Shown in pieces: positions 1 through 9,235 of a stretch of 64,000 nt of DNA; the stretch's first letter is position 1; each line of letters begins with the position of its first letter. This stretch comes from Camellia lanceoleosa (Eukaryota; Streptophyta; Magnoliopsida; Ericales; Theaceae): assembly GCA_025200525.1 (NCBI GenBank), contig CM045767.1, positions 9,717,273 through 9,781,272 on the forward strand, in the 5' to 3' direction. The notes under the pieces were generated by a model that was not told where the DNA came from, ran no database searches, and was given only the letters and a program-made list of their open reading frames with translations. Both the position numbers and the translations under genes were made by a program.

Positions 1-1
1 G

Positions 2-895
2 TCTGAGAAGAGTTTGTTGGCTACTGCTGGTGCCATTTTTAGGGATGGTAGTAGTGAGAGTTCTGAAGATGAATCTGGGGCTGTAAATTCAGATGCTACC
101 ACCAGAACCCCATCAGATAATTCGTCTTCATCAGGTTCCTCGGAAGTGGAAAGCAAGTCAAGTCTGGACTCCCCAAGAAATGGTGACTCAAGATCTTCCT
201 TGTTTGGTTTCATTTGTACACCTATAATCGTTGTGTGTCTACTTGCTGATAAATTGCATTTTGTTTTCTTGCTTCTTTCTTGGCATTTCATCTACTTTGT
301 GATTAAAAAAACCATGTGCTTAGGCATTTACCAAGTAAAATGAAATATAAGACGGTATATGTTATGCACTCTTCTTCAAGGGCTTGATATATTTCAACTA
401 AGCATTTCTTATTTCATCCGTTTACTTTCTGTTATGTTCTTTTTAGCAACTATTCTTGAAGCTTCTTGTAACTAACGTCTTCTATTTATGTCTAATTTTG
501 CTACAGGATCTAATGGCGCAAAAGAGAAGCATGGGAAAAACATCATAAAATCACAGTAAGTACATAATTAATTTTTTACTTTTTCCTGTTCTAAAGCGGA
601 TCTTTTACATTGTAATTAGGCTGCTGATTTGAGTAAACTATTTCCATTTGAGTTCTCACATGTCATAAAAATTTATTCAAATAACTCTGAAGGTTATTTT
701 GGATATATACATGAACATGGGTTCTGTATGGTTACACAAACTTGCCAAGAACATGTCAATATAGTATTTGTGTTTGTGTGTCTGTATTTGTGTCTATGCA
801 AATCATATCATAGTCACGATTACTTTTTTTGTTGATGAAAAATGTTCTATGACACCTCACTCCTCACTTCCTTTCAACCAATCAAATCCTTCGTG

Positions 896-941
<46 letters not shown>

Positions 942-2087
942 TTCATTCCAATGCACAAGGTATCGGCTGCGTGTTAGAAGTGTATGTTATTATTAAATAT
1001 TTTCAGAAGATCATGGAAACATTAGGAGTGCTAAAATAGTGTTGAAGCCACACATCACATCATCATCTGGAAGAAGACAAGAATACCTGGGGTGAAAGTG
1101 TATAAAACAAATGTGAATTAACACATAGTTCATTGCCTCCCATGTTTTTACTTTGTATTTCCTTGTGTTTTGGTTTTGTTAAAAAAAAGAAGATAAAATA
1201 ACTAAAAATCAATAAAGAAGAACCTAAGCTGAGCTGTTGTTCTTCATAACCTAGAAAACCGAAATGTTTCTACTAAGCTATGTGTTAAAAAAACCAAAAC
1301 ACAAGGAAATACAAAGTAAATAATAAGCTATGTGTTAACATGATTGAAAACCGTTTGTTTGGGGTTATAGGGAGGGGATTGGATTTGATAGTGAGGAGAG
1401 GATTGAGAATGGGGTGTTTGTTTTGAGAGATGGGAAGGGGATTAGTAATCCCTTGGGACTAGTAAGGAGGAGGAAGGGGGATTGGTAAGGAGGAGGTAGA
1501 GATGGTATTAGAAAAATAGTGAGGGGATTAGAAATTTTTTAATTTTTTATATATTGGAATTATTTTTTTAAATATTAATGTTTAATTTTTATATTTTTTT
1601 TATTTGTTTTATTATTTTATATAAAAATAATTTAACAATTCCTCATTATTAATCCCCTCACTATCAATCCCCTCACTATAAGTCCTCTCACTAACAATCC
1701 CCTCACTATTAATCCCCTCACTATCAATCCCTTTCATTCTATCTCCCAAAACAAACGGGGCCTATGTTGTTCAGCAATCATTTACTGCTTTTACCATATG
1801 TCTATGCTGCCAATGCCTTTCATATCTCCATTGGGTTTTTGAGCAGAGTTCCAAGCCCGAAGAACATAACCATGAATATGATTCTTAGAAGTTCAAGAAG
1901 ATTCAAGAAGGCCAAGCACGCGGCCACTCAATTACAGCTTGAAGATACTGAAAGTCAGCCTGTTGATATTGTTCCAGACAGTCATATGAACCGGTAATTA
2001 CTCAAGGTGGTTTTCTTGTTTTGGAATTTTGATTTCCTACCATGAGTCCTCTTTTCTTCTTTTTGACACAGGTCTTTTAGGTTTTGA
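2..2087 (+). CDS. 3' end of an unrecognised host gene (four exons modelled)
   Basis: The window opens inside an exon. A consistent splice model joins 2-206, 507-555, 1847-1993 and 2072-2087. All three introns start GT and end AG (donors GTTTCA, GTAAGT, GTAATT), the codon phases match at each junction, and the reading ends at TGA 2085-2087. The encoded tail is hydrophilic. A Ser/Asp/Glu-rich stretch (SSESSEDESG, then a run of SSSSGSS) is followed by a basic segment (ILRSSRRFKKAKH) and an acidic end. I recognise no domain, and a disordered C-terminus is the most that can be said. The 1291 bp third intron contains a 31-bp perfect inverted repeat and a MITE-like element. A competing end is possible: an acceptor at 1006 gives a short terminal exon ending at TAG 1023-1025. 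The exon model is inference; transcript evidence would settle it. Confidence 0.5.
901..938. repeat. (TC)n microsatellite
   Basis: An uninterrupted TC dinucleotide run of about 38 bp lies in the large intron of the gene at the left edge. Comparable CT/GA runs recur at 5905, 6188, 8555, 8654, 19528 and 21682. Confidence 0.95.
1147..1320. repeat. Intronic inverted repeat, perfect 31-bp arms
   Basis: The arm at 1147-1177 is the exact reverse complement of 1290-1320, with about 112 bp between them. A 14-bp word, AAGCTATGTGTTAA, occurs beside the right arm at 1275-1288 and again just outside it at about 1324-1337. If the intron is transcribed as modelled, the RNA would fold into a 31-bp perfect stem. 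The origin is unclear; a decayed foldback transposon or a local inverted duplication are both possible. Confidence 0.85.
1351..1758. mobile_element. MITE-like element with CCGTTTGTTT termini
   Basis: The left end begins CCGTTTGTTTGGGG and the right end reads CCCAAAACAAACGG, so the termini are imperfect inverted repeats. The G-rich left half (GGGGATTGG, GATAGTGAGG) is mirrored by a C-rich right half. The right half contains about six tandem copies of a 14-bp unit, AATCCCCTCACTAT, between 1652 and 1732. There is no coding capacity. The superfamily is not certain (hAT- or Harbinger-like) and I could not fix a target duplication. Confidence 0.6.
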
Positions 2088-2240
2088 GATTGTGGCACCG
2101 CACCAGTGTCCTCTGCTAAGAAATATTTCTACCCTTGTTTTAAAGTTTTGAGATTGTGACACTACACCAGTGTCCTGAGATTGTGGTTTTTGAGTTTTGA
2201 GATTGTGGCACTACACCAGCGTCCTGAGATTGTGGTTTTT
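2081..2240. repeat. Three tandem-like copies at the gene's 3' end
   Basis: A unit starting GTTTTGAGATTGTG and running through CACCAGTGTCCT occurs at 2081-2113, 2145-2190 and 2194-2240. The last two copies are adjacent (49-bp period) and both continue into TGAGATTGTGGTTTTT. The first copy contains the modelled stop codon, so the duplications sit at the start of the 3' UTR. Confidence 0.8.
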
Positions 2241-2519
2241 AAGTCTTTTGGGTCTCACACACCCTCGCGCTCAAGTCTTGCTAGACACGTTTTAAACAAT
2301 AGCCCACGATTGTTTGGCTGACTAAGATGGAAAGACTTAAAAGAGTACGGTGTGATTGAGTAGGAGATTATTGGTGTAGTAGTATTAGGTTGGAGATATA
2401 AGATGAGGAGTGTTTGTTTGTATATCACCATATTAGTAATACTATTGATAATATTAATATGCAAAATTAATCACTTTGTTTGGTTGTTTTTCAAACTCAA
2501 TTTTTTACAAATTTTAGAG
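2241..2519. other. Intergenic, no gene seen
   Basis: AT-rich spacer between the 3' repeats and the palindromic element. I see no coding signal and no convincing element boundary. Confidence 0.6.
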
Positions 2520-3345
2520 AACTTGTTTGGTTATTCCGAAAACTAAGTATACTTTTTAAAAATAAACTATTGCAAATTGAAGTTTTCGTCCAATCTAAGG
2601 AGAGACAATTTTGAAAAAAAAAATTGGCACATCAAAAAATATTCTCATCTTAGTTTTTATATATATATATATATGTATGTACATGTTATATATGTATGAA
2701 AACATAACTTAGTATGTAGTCATTTATGGGTACATATTTTACCATTAAATGTGTGATTTTATTATAAAATTTGTACTCATTTTAATAATAGAAAAAGTAT
2801 TTTTTTTACAAATTGGCATTAAAAAAAAATCGTAACTAACTTACAAACTTTTGCAACATGAAGTATAAAAAATTTGGACATTTTGTTATGTCAATTTTAA
2901 ACAATGTTATACATGTTTGTATTAATGTTATGATATTGTGTGATAAAATAATTTTTTTGCATAAAATTTATGAAAATTTAATTCTACATAAGAAATTTTT
3001 AATGCTAATTTGGAATTTTTTTTTTAATGTTTTCAACTCTGTGGTTGAAATGAGTGAAAATTTTATAATAAAGTTACAATTAATGGTAGGATATGTATCC
3101 ATAAATGGTTACAAATTAGTTTTCATACATATATGATGTGTATATATATATATATAACACTAATATGAGAGTATTTTTTGATGTGATAATTTTTTTTCAA
3201 AATTGTCTCTTCTTAAATTGGAGAGAAATTTGAAATTGTAATGATGTATTTTTTTTTGAATACTTAACAAAAATATTTTTTCAAAATAAAGTTTTCAAAT
3301 CACTTTTTGAAAAAATTATTCAAAAAAATAGAACTAAACATGGTG
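2520..3345. mobile_element. Long palindromic (foldback) MITE, ~0.8 kb
   Basis: The two halves are reverse complements along most of their length. For example 2590-2656 (CCAATCTAAGGAGAGACAAT onward) mirrors 3160-3222. Further in, the words TTTATGGGTACATATTTTACC and TTATTATAAAATTTGTACTCA on the left have diverged mirror copies between about 3050 and 3120. Arms are about 250-280 bp around a central AT-rich loop, with (TA)n runs in both arms. There is no transposase. Outer ends and target duplication are approximate. Confidence 0.7.
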
Positions 3346-4142
3346 AATATTTTTTTTATTCTAAAAAATATATAATATAATTTTATTAAAGCAGCCAAAG
3401 CAGCTTCTAGGTGCAGCAGCCAAAGTAGTGTCATATTCCTCAACCAAAATAAAATAAAAGGAAAAAAAAGAAAAGAAAAAAAGATTGAATTTGATTCAGC
3501 AGCCGGTTCTTCTCCAATATTGTATAGTTCAGGGATTGATTTTTCAATCTCACCTCATCTAAGGGAAAGTTAATCCGGTTGGGGTGTGAGAGTAATAGTA
3601 TAAGTGGAGTTACGCATACATTATCTTGGGCTATACTGGGAATATATATATATATATATATTATGTTATTTCTAATATTAGGTAACAATTTGCGTCATTA
3701 GAGATAAATTTAGGTGTCGAGTTTTAAGTTTTTTCTGTCATTGTGCTGTAAAGTACTTTCACAATTTGATAAAACATAAAATGCTACAAAAGCCTAATCC
3801 AACCTATTTTTGTGTATATAAGTATGTTTATGCATATTAGTATTCAATTATATATATTAAAGTAATTTGTAGTTAAGTGCTCTTAAATTTTTTTTGCAAT
3901 ACTTTTAAAAGAATAAAAAAATACAAAAGATATTACGTTATGGTATTGTTGTTCTGGCAATAAGCATGTTTAAATTACACCATTTGTGTTAAAAGTTTAA
4001 TATGCTTTCAAATATGCATATTTTACCGAAGAAATTCTTGAATTTGACCAATTGTTGCTCTAAATTCATCAATTCGTGAATCAGACCATGATTTGTGATT
4101 ATAATTGTTTATATTTTAAAATCTGAAATACAGCTTACATAT
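3346..4142. other. Intergenic AT-rich DNA
   Basis: No supported gene. The short repeat of CAGCAGCCAAAG near 3390-3425 and a (TA)n run near 3642-3660 are the only notable features. Confidence 0.6.
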
Positions 4143-4498
4143 GTAGGGATAGATTCTTCTTCATATCTCATATCTCCATATTTTTTCATACTCCTTTTAC
4201 GAGACTTAATTTCAAATTCATACTGATAATCCGAATCGTTTATCTCGTAGATTTCACAATAATGGTCATCCCTACAAAAAAATGAGTTTCATGGGATATT
4301 TACAAACATAAGAAAAAAAAATCACATTTTATTTTATAAAATAAATGACAAATATGATTGTAAATTTAGACTATTCATTTTTTAAAATAAAATGTTATTT
4401 AATCATATGTTTATAGTTGTTTATTGCAATATCTATATATGGAGAAGTATAGAGAAATAAGATATGAAGAGGAGCCTATCTCTATATATCTACCCTAC
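4143..4498. mobile_element. MITE candidate with GTAGGG termini
   Basis: The left end GTAGGGATAGAT mirrors the right end ATATCTACCCTAC. The next block TTCATATCTCATATCTCC on the left is mirrored by ATAAGATATGAAGAGGAG on the right. The centre (4325-4395) is also palindromic, around ACATTTTATTTTATAAAATA and its complement. The element is about 356 bp and non-coding. Target duplication is not clear. Confidence 0.5.
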
Positions 4499-5752
4499 TA
4501 ACTTTTCCTAATTAGGTGGCTTATATTACTAATTTTCTACATAGGCAATTTAAAGTTTGTTCAAAGGCAACATTGTGGGCCATTAGGTTACTAAAGTGAC
4601 CACATTTTCAAAATGTCGTTGAATGGAACTTTTATGTAATGATAATTGAAATTAACATAGCAGTCAAAAACATAAACATGAACATAAACATGTGAGTATC
4701 AAATAGTTTCTTTTTTGTTCCCTAAAGGTAAAGATAGAACCAATCTATTTCGGCCGGCTTTCACGGGCGGTGATTTCTTTGTTTAATTTATGATGAGAAA
4801 GTGCAAGTGTATATATGTATTTATTCTGTGTTTAGTCTTCTGTTTAATATTGTTGTCAATTTATATGGTGCATTTGGCCTTTTAACTTATTGGTTGTTTG
4901 TTTGTTTTTATTTTTATTTTTATTTTTATTTTTATTTGAGATGTACAAACAAAAATGATAGAGATTCTAAAAATTTTATTAAAATTTCTATCAAATGTCT
5001 CACATAAGATTGAGATCTACGTGGAACTCACATGATGTGGGTCTTATATCCATATGAAATATTTGGTAGAACTTTTGAGCCCTCAAACATTACTCATGTA
5101 CAAATCATTGAAGTTGTTTGCACACGTTAACAAAATTATTTTTTTAATAAAATTTGTATCTTCTAGTCTCAATTATATTTAATTTTTTGTTTAACGATTC
5201 TACAAACTTATATTTAATTTTTTGTTTAACTTCTTATGATTCTATAAACTCAGAAATTTTAGTTTGAATTTTACTTACAAATATCAATTTATAACTCAGA
5301 TTCATTTATATTTGAGCTCCACAACACCAATTCAATTTTTACCATACAAATACATTACCCAGAAAAATCTAGGATAATTTTTTTGAAACAATAAGATTTA
5401 TGGTTTTTTTTTTTTTTTATATACTGCAAATAAAAGGTTATGCATATTTTGTTAATGTGTGTTTTTAGGATACATGATACATATTTTAAAATACTCGTAC
5501 ATTTTACATAAAAATAAGTACAATAAAATTATACAAGCTACTAATTCAATTCTAGGATTAATCCTTGATAAATCCACATTCTCAACCCTCTAAGTTATTT
5601 AGGGCAAGGGATGAATATGTTGGGGACATAACGACTACTTTTTTGAATTTGTTGGTTAAAGTCTATTAATAGATTTAGTTCCATAAATAGTACTTATTTG
5701 TTCACATTTTAATTTTAACTTATCTGTTTATATTTTTTGTTTTCTTTGATTT
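4499..5752. other. Intergenic AT-rich DNA
   Basis: No gene is supported. There is a short TTTTTA-repeat near 4907-4936 and poly(T) tracts. Confidence 0.6.
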
Positions 5753-5880
5753 TTTAACTTATTTATTCAAATTATTTTAACCTATCTATTCAAAATTTTA
5801 TTTTATCTGTTGGATTTTTTGAACCTATTTATCCAAATTATTTTAACCTATCTGTTTAAATTTTTATTTTATCTGTTGAA
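5753..5880. repeat. Two tandem copies of a ~65-bp unit
   Basis: The segment AACTTATTTATTCAAATTAT through TTTTATCTGTTG (about 5756-5815) is repeated at 5821-5879, starting AACCTATTTATCCAAATTAT. More diverged copies of AACTTATCTGTT lie upstream near 5717. Confidence 0.75.
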
Positions 5881-6758
5881 ACAACAATTCAACAAAGCAA
5901 CTTTTCTCTCTCTCTCTCTCAAATATCTAAAGATAGATACTCTGCCGGCTACCTCTTCTCACCACATATCTTTGCTCCACTACTCTCCAAATCTTCCCTC
6001 ATGGCCTTTTTTTGAGAAACAAACGCATTAAGGAAAAGGGTTTTAAGAGGGTGGTGGAGGAGAGAGAAAGTGAAGCGTTTTAGAGAGAGAGTGAGTAGTA
6101 ATAAAGAAGAAACCAACAGTTAACGAATGATAGAAATGACTAAAATCGGTGGAAAAAGGATGCAAGAAGAGTTGAAGCGGTTCGATTGCTCTCTCTCTCT
6201 CTCTCATTTCAACAGGTAAACTTGTCCTTACGGAGCCGAACAAAAAAATGCATGGATCTATGCCTTGTAAAATGAACCTATGGCTTAAGCACCATCTATT
6301 CTATGCACGAACAGGCTATAAAAATGTGTTAAATCTTAGCCATTAGTGTCATCCATAAAAATGTAAAATATTAATTGTAAAATATGATATATAAATTCAA
6401 ATGTCATTGAAATACTTAATAAAAAATAAAAAATTATTGAAATCAAGATTAGGCACCCATATGTTCTTGTCGATTGTATCATGACAACATATAAGGTATA
6501 TTCATTTAATGTACATTCTAGATGATGTCCGTTGAAATGTGACATTAATGTTAAAGATGTTCTTGTTGTCAGTGACCACACAAGGTATTCTCATATCAAT
6601 GCTTAGCCATAAATGACAACAACAAAACAAAAACACACACCAAAAATGAACAAACAAATAAAAAATAAAAAATAAAAAATAAAATCCTCTTTCACAAATA
6701 TATATATATATATATAACCAATGATGGACCCAGAGGGGCCTGGCAGGGGCAACCGCCT
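5881..6758. other. Intergenic, with CT/GA tracts
   Basis: Short CT/GA tracts at 5905-5920 and 6188-6205 and a (TA)n run near 6698-6715. Short ORFs here are low-complexity and not supported as genes. Confidence 0.5.
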
Positions 6759-6779
6759 CCCCCCCCCCCCCCCCCCCCC
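6759..6779. repeat. Homopolymer of 21 C
   Basis: Twenty-one consecutive C follow GGGGCAACCGCCT. It lies near the presumed left end of the hAT-like remnant, and the preceding GAGGGGCCTGGCAGGGGC could be part of a decayed terminal region. Run length may be unreliable in an assembly. Confidence 0.8.
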
Positions 6780-6944
6780 TAAAGTTTTGAAAAAACCTCC
6801 GAAATATAGTATTAAAATTACAAATATTTTAAAATTATATAGGTTTACCATCCCAACGTTTTTGCAAAAAAATTAAGAGCCTCCACCTCCTAAATTTTCT
6901 ACTTTAAAATTTAAAATTTTAATTATTTTTTTGATAAATACTAA

Positions 6945-6970
6945 TAATAATAATAATAATAATAATAATT
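6945..6970. repeat. (AAT)n microsatellite
   Basis: Eight or so uninterrupted AAT/TAA trinucleotides in AT-rich DNA between the poly(C) run and the hAT remnant. Confidence 0.9.
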
Positions 6971-7149
6971 TATTTTTAAAGTATAATTACTTTTATTTTA
7001 AATTTAGTAATGTTAAAATAATTGAGAATTTATTTGTTAATATGTTAAAGTTTTTTTTGTCTGGTTAGGACCCAAAATTTTTAATTGTTTAGTTATAACT
7101 AAATGAAAATAAAAAATAAAATACTACTCACGTGTAATCTACCTTACGC

Positions 7150-7491
7150 TTGAAAATGTTCCCGAATTCTTATCAACCTAATTGTTTAAGCCCCCTTCTC
7201 CACTTTACTCTCTCTCTCTTTGTAAATGATATGAAAGCTTGGAAAAGAACTCGCAAAATATACAAAATATTCGTTGTCAAGGGTGCATTTTCTTCAGTTT
7301 CTACGACGACAACAAAACGTGTATTTTTAGCCATGAAAATTGTAAAAATTAGATTGCGCAACAAGATGGAGCATGATTTTCTTTTAAGCTACTTGTTAAC
7401 ATATGTTGACAAAGTCATTGCTCGAGATCTTGATGTAGATTTCATCATAGATACTTTTTATATTATGAAAGAACGTCGAACACAACTTTAG
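7150..7491 (+). pseudogene. hAT-family transposase C-terminal remnant (TTF-type zinc-finger/ZMYM1-like)
   Basis: The reading frame ends with a segment resembling the C-terminal hAT dimerisation region of plant TTF-type zinc-finger (ZMYM1-like) transposases. The string VSTTTTKRVFLAMKIVKIRL matches the family pattern in which a Ser-Thr-rich segment leads into a conserved hydrophobic/basic block. It is followed by the usual 'NKM..DFL...L..YV' block and a terminal 'MKERR.QL'. The frame stops at TAG 7489-7491, where the family usually ends. Only about 60 C-terminal residues are recognisable; the catalytic domain and the N-terminal TTF zinc finger are missing. The N-terminal ~50 residues of the frame are probably not coding. 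This is a deleted, inactive relic. Confidence 0.7.
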
Positions 7492-7828
7492 ATGCCTAAG
7501 TAGATATGTAAAGCAAATAGTTATTTTTTTGAAAATTAATATGAATTTACTAGAACATATCCAATTATATTTTTATAATATTTTATAATTCTATACAATG
7601 AATGAAAACATTTAATTATATATTTTTGTAATATTTGAATAAAAATTAATATTATATATCACATGCTCATTACAAATTTTTTAATTACATATACAATCCT
7701 GCGCCTGTCCGATATATAACTCTCACAAGCAAAAACAATGGCCACTCAAAAGTGTACACGTCATCATAAATCATAATCACACACAAAAATAAAATAAATA
7801 AATAAATTTAAAAAAAGGAGAAAAAAAA

Positions 7829-8524
7829 TTAGGACTTTTTCCGAAAAACCAATTCAGTGTCTAACCCGAACCCGTCAACGGTCCGATCAGCAACCAACTC
7901 AGACCGGCGAAACAACGACTTCAACGGTCTGACACTGTACAAATCATTGGCTGAGTACTTATCAGCCCGTTTAGAAAGCGCCACGTGTAAAACACAAACT
8001 CCACCAGGCTTCAACGTCCGTTCGATCTCCCCAACGAACTTGTTGGGGTACAACGCGTGATCGAACACGTTCGAGAACTCGAAATCAAAAGTCTCATTAT
8101 CGAACGGCTGGTGATGAAAGTCGCCCCGAATAACAAGGGGCGGGTACGGGACCAAGTCAATCCCTACCGAATCGGACACTCCGACCCGTCTCAAAGCCTC
8201 CACTTCCTGCCCGACCCGAGCACCGATACAGAGAGCCTTGGATTCATTTGAGAGGAGTTTTTTGTGCTTTAAATCTGCGAAGAAAGTGGAGAAGACTTGG
8301 ATCTTGCGGTCCCAATCTCGGGTGGTCCATATTTTTCGGAGTTTCGGGTTCTGGGTTTTGTTGAGCTGGCGTTGGATGTAGGATTCGTAGGTTTTGTATC
8401 CGGGTCGGATTTGGAGGTCAGTGGTGGTGTTATCATGGTGGGTTTGGAGAGAGAAGAAGAGGAAGAGAGCGCAGGAAAGGAGGAGAGAGAGAACGAAACA
8501 TTTAGTAACGAGTGGTTTTTTCAT
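7829..8524 (-). CDS. Membrane-anchored SAM-dependent methyltransferase-like protein
   Basis: The intronless frame encodes 231 residues from ATG at 8524-8522. A longer frame to 8548 would need a TTG start, so I use the ATG (MKKPLVTKCF). Residues ~8-25 form one hydrophobic helix (a signal anchor), followed by a polar stretch and a class I methyltransferase fold. The motif I region is ALCIGARVGQEVEAL (normally E/D-x-G-x-G-x-G, here the Gly-rich loop is GARVGQE). An acidic residue ends strand 2 (VGIDLV). Motif II/III lies at FDFEFSNVFDH, followed by the post-motif LKPGGVCVLHV. These match plant Methyltransf_11-type proteins of about 230-260 residues. The substrate is unknown. The topology suggests a type II protein with the domain in the endomembrane lumen, or a cytosolic domain if inverted. 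It is flanked by transposons but looks intact. Confidence 0.8.
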   Translation of the reverse strand: MKKPLVTKCFVLSLLLSCALFLFFSLQTHHDNTTTDLQIRPGYKTYESYIQRQLNKTQNPKLRKIWTTRDWDRKIQVFSTFFADLKHKKLLSNESKALCIGARVGQEVEALRRVGVSDSVGIDLVPYPPLVIRGDFHHQPFDNETFDFEFSNVFDHALYPNKFVGEIERTLKPGGVCVLHVALSKRADKYSANDLYSVRPLKSLFRRSELVADRTVDGFGLDTELVFRKKS

Positions 8525-8538
8525 TTCTGCAAATGCAT
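8521..8538 (-). promoter_or_regulatory. Five-codon uORF overlapping the methyltransferase start
   Basis: On the minus strand an upstream ATG at 8538-8536 opens ATG CAT TTG CAG AAA TGA. Its stop TGA (8523-8521) overlaps the main ATG (8524-8522) as ATGA. Ribosomes starting at the first ATG would terminate exactly on the main start, an arrangement compatible with leaky scanning or termination-reinitiation control. Whether the uATG lies in the mature 5' UTR depends on the transcription start, which is not known. Confidence 0.6.
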
Positions 8539-8554
8539 GGCGAACCAACCCACT

Positions 8555-8586
8555 TTCTCTCTCTTCCTCTCTCTCTCTCTCTCTCT
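8555..8586 (-). promoter_or_regulatory. GA-rich 5' leader of the methyltransferase gene
   Basis: Read on the coding strand this is an almost continuous GAGAGA tract just upstream of the uORF. Plant 5' leaders and core promoters often carry such tracts, and BBR/BPC-type proteins bind GAGA repeats. The regulatory role here is inference. Confidence 0.5.
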
Positions 8587-8600
8587 GTAATATGTATGTA

Positions 8601-8608
8601 TATATAAA
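8601..8608 (-). promoter_or_regulatory. Candidate TATA box
   Basis: TTTATATA on the minus strand lies about 80 bp upstream of the methyltransferase ATG. It would place transcription initiation inside or near the GA tract at 8555-8586. Confidence 0.4.
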
Positions 8609-8653
8609 TGGTTGTATTCTATTTGTTGTTGATTGATAGGGTTTGATTCAGAC

Positions 8654-8680
8654 GAGAGAGAGAGAGAGAGAGAGAGAGAA
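8654..8680. repeat. (GA)n microsatellite
   Basis: About 13 GA units upstream of the candidate TATA box of the methyltransferase gene. Confidence 0.9.
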
Positions 8681-8934
8681 GAATGTTAATGAGTTTGAAG
8701 AGGTGCGTAGTGCGCATGAAGATGTCAAAACGGTGGTTGTGGACTCCTATAATTAGTTTTATTTTTTTCTTAAACTTTTTCTTTTTGTTGGTACTGTTGA
8801 TAACGACCATTGTTTGTATAATTTTTTTTTTGACGATAACAGCAAAGTGGAGTAATGCCTGGACACGCTATCGGTTCGTAATTGTTAAATAATGGTATTA
8901 ATATGTATATATATTAGTAAAATGGCTACGGGGT

Positions 8935-9215
8935 GTTTGAGAATTTGTTATTTCAGTGGGTTTCTTTAGTTTTTGATTATTTTTGGAGAATTTTTTTTTT
9001 TTTTTTTTTTGTTCGGAAAGGTATTTGGATTTTTTTTATAGTTGGATGTGATATTTGTAAGAGAAAAAGTGAAATGATTATGAATTTGATGTGATATTTT
9101 GTCTATATTTGTTTTTTTTTTTTATAGTTTTTTTAACCTATTTTGTCTTTTAGCCGAAAACTAACACAAAAAAAAAAAAAAAAAAAAACCAAAAAAAACT
9201 CTTCCCAAACACAGC
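8935..9215. mobile_element. Possible MITE with GTGTTTGRGAA termini
   Basis: The left side reads GGGTGTTTGAGAA and the right side CTTCCCAAACACAGC, imperfect inverted termini around poly(T) and poly(A) tracts (21-23 T near 8990-9010; about 20 A near 9169-9188). The long A and T runs fold on one another. It lies directly beside the Copia insertion point at 9236. Ends and superfamily are uncertain. Confidence 0.4.
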
Positions 9216-9235
9216 TATATATCAATTGATGTAAA

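Noticed and set aside
1007..1095. Alternative terminal exon of the left gene reading DHGNIRSAKIV...EYLG and ending at TGA 1093
   Set aside because: The acceptor at 1006 joins exon 2 in a different phase, which hits TAG at 1023. The attractive frame is off by one base. The exon at 1847 keeps phase.
6603..6851. Minus-strand frame with a glycine run
   Set aside because: The glycines come from the 21-C homopolymer and the rest is AT-rich low-complexity sequence.
8525..8548. N-terminal extension of the methyltransferase to 8548
   Set aside because: It needs a TTG start; the first in-frame ATG is at 8524.
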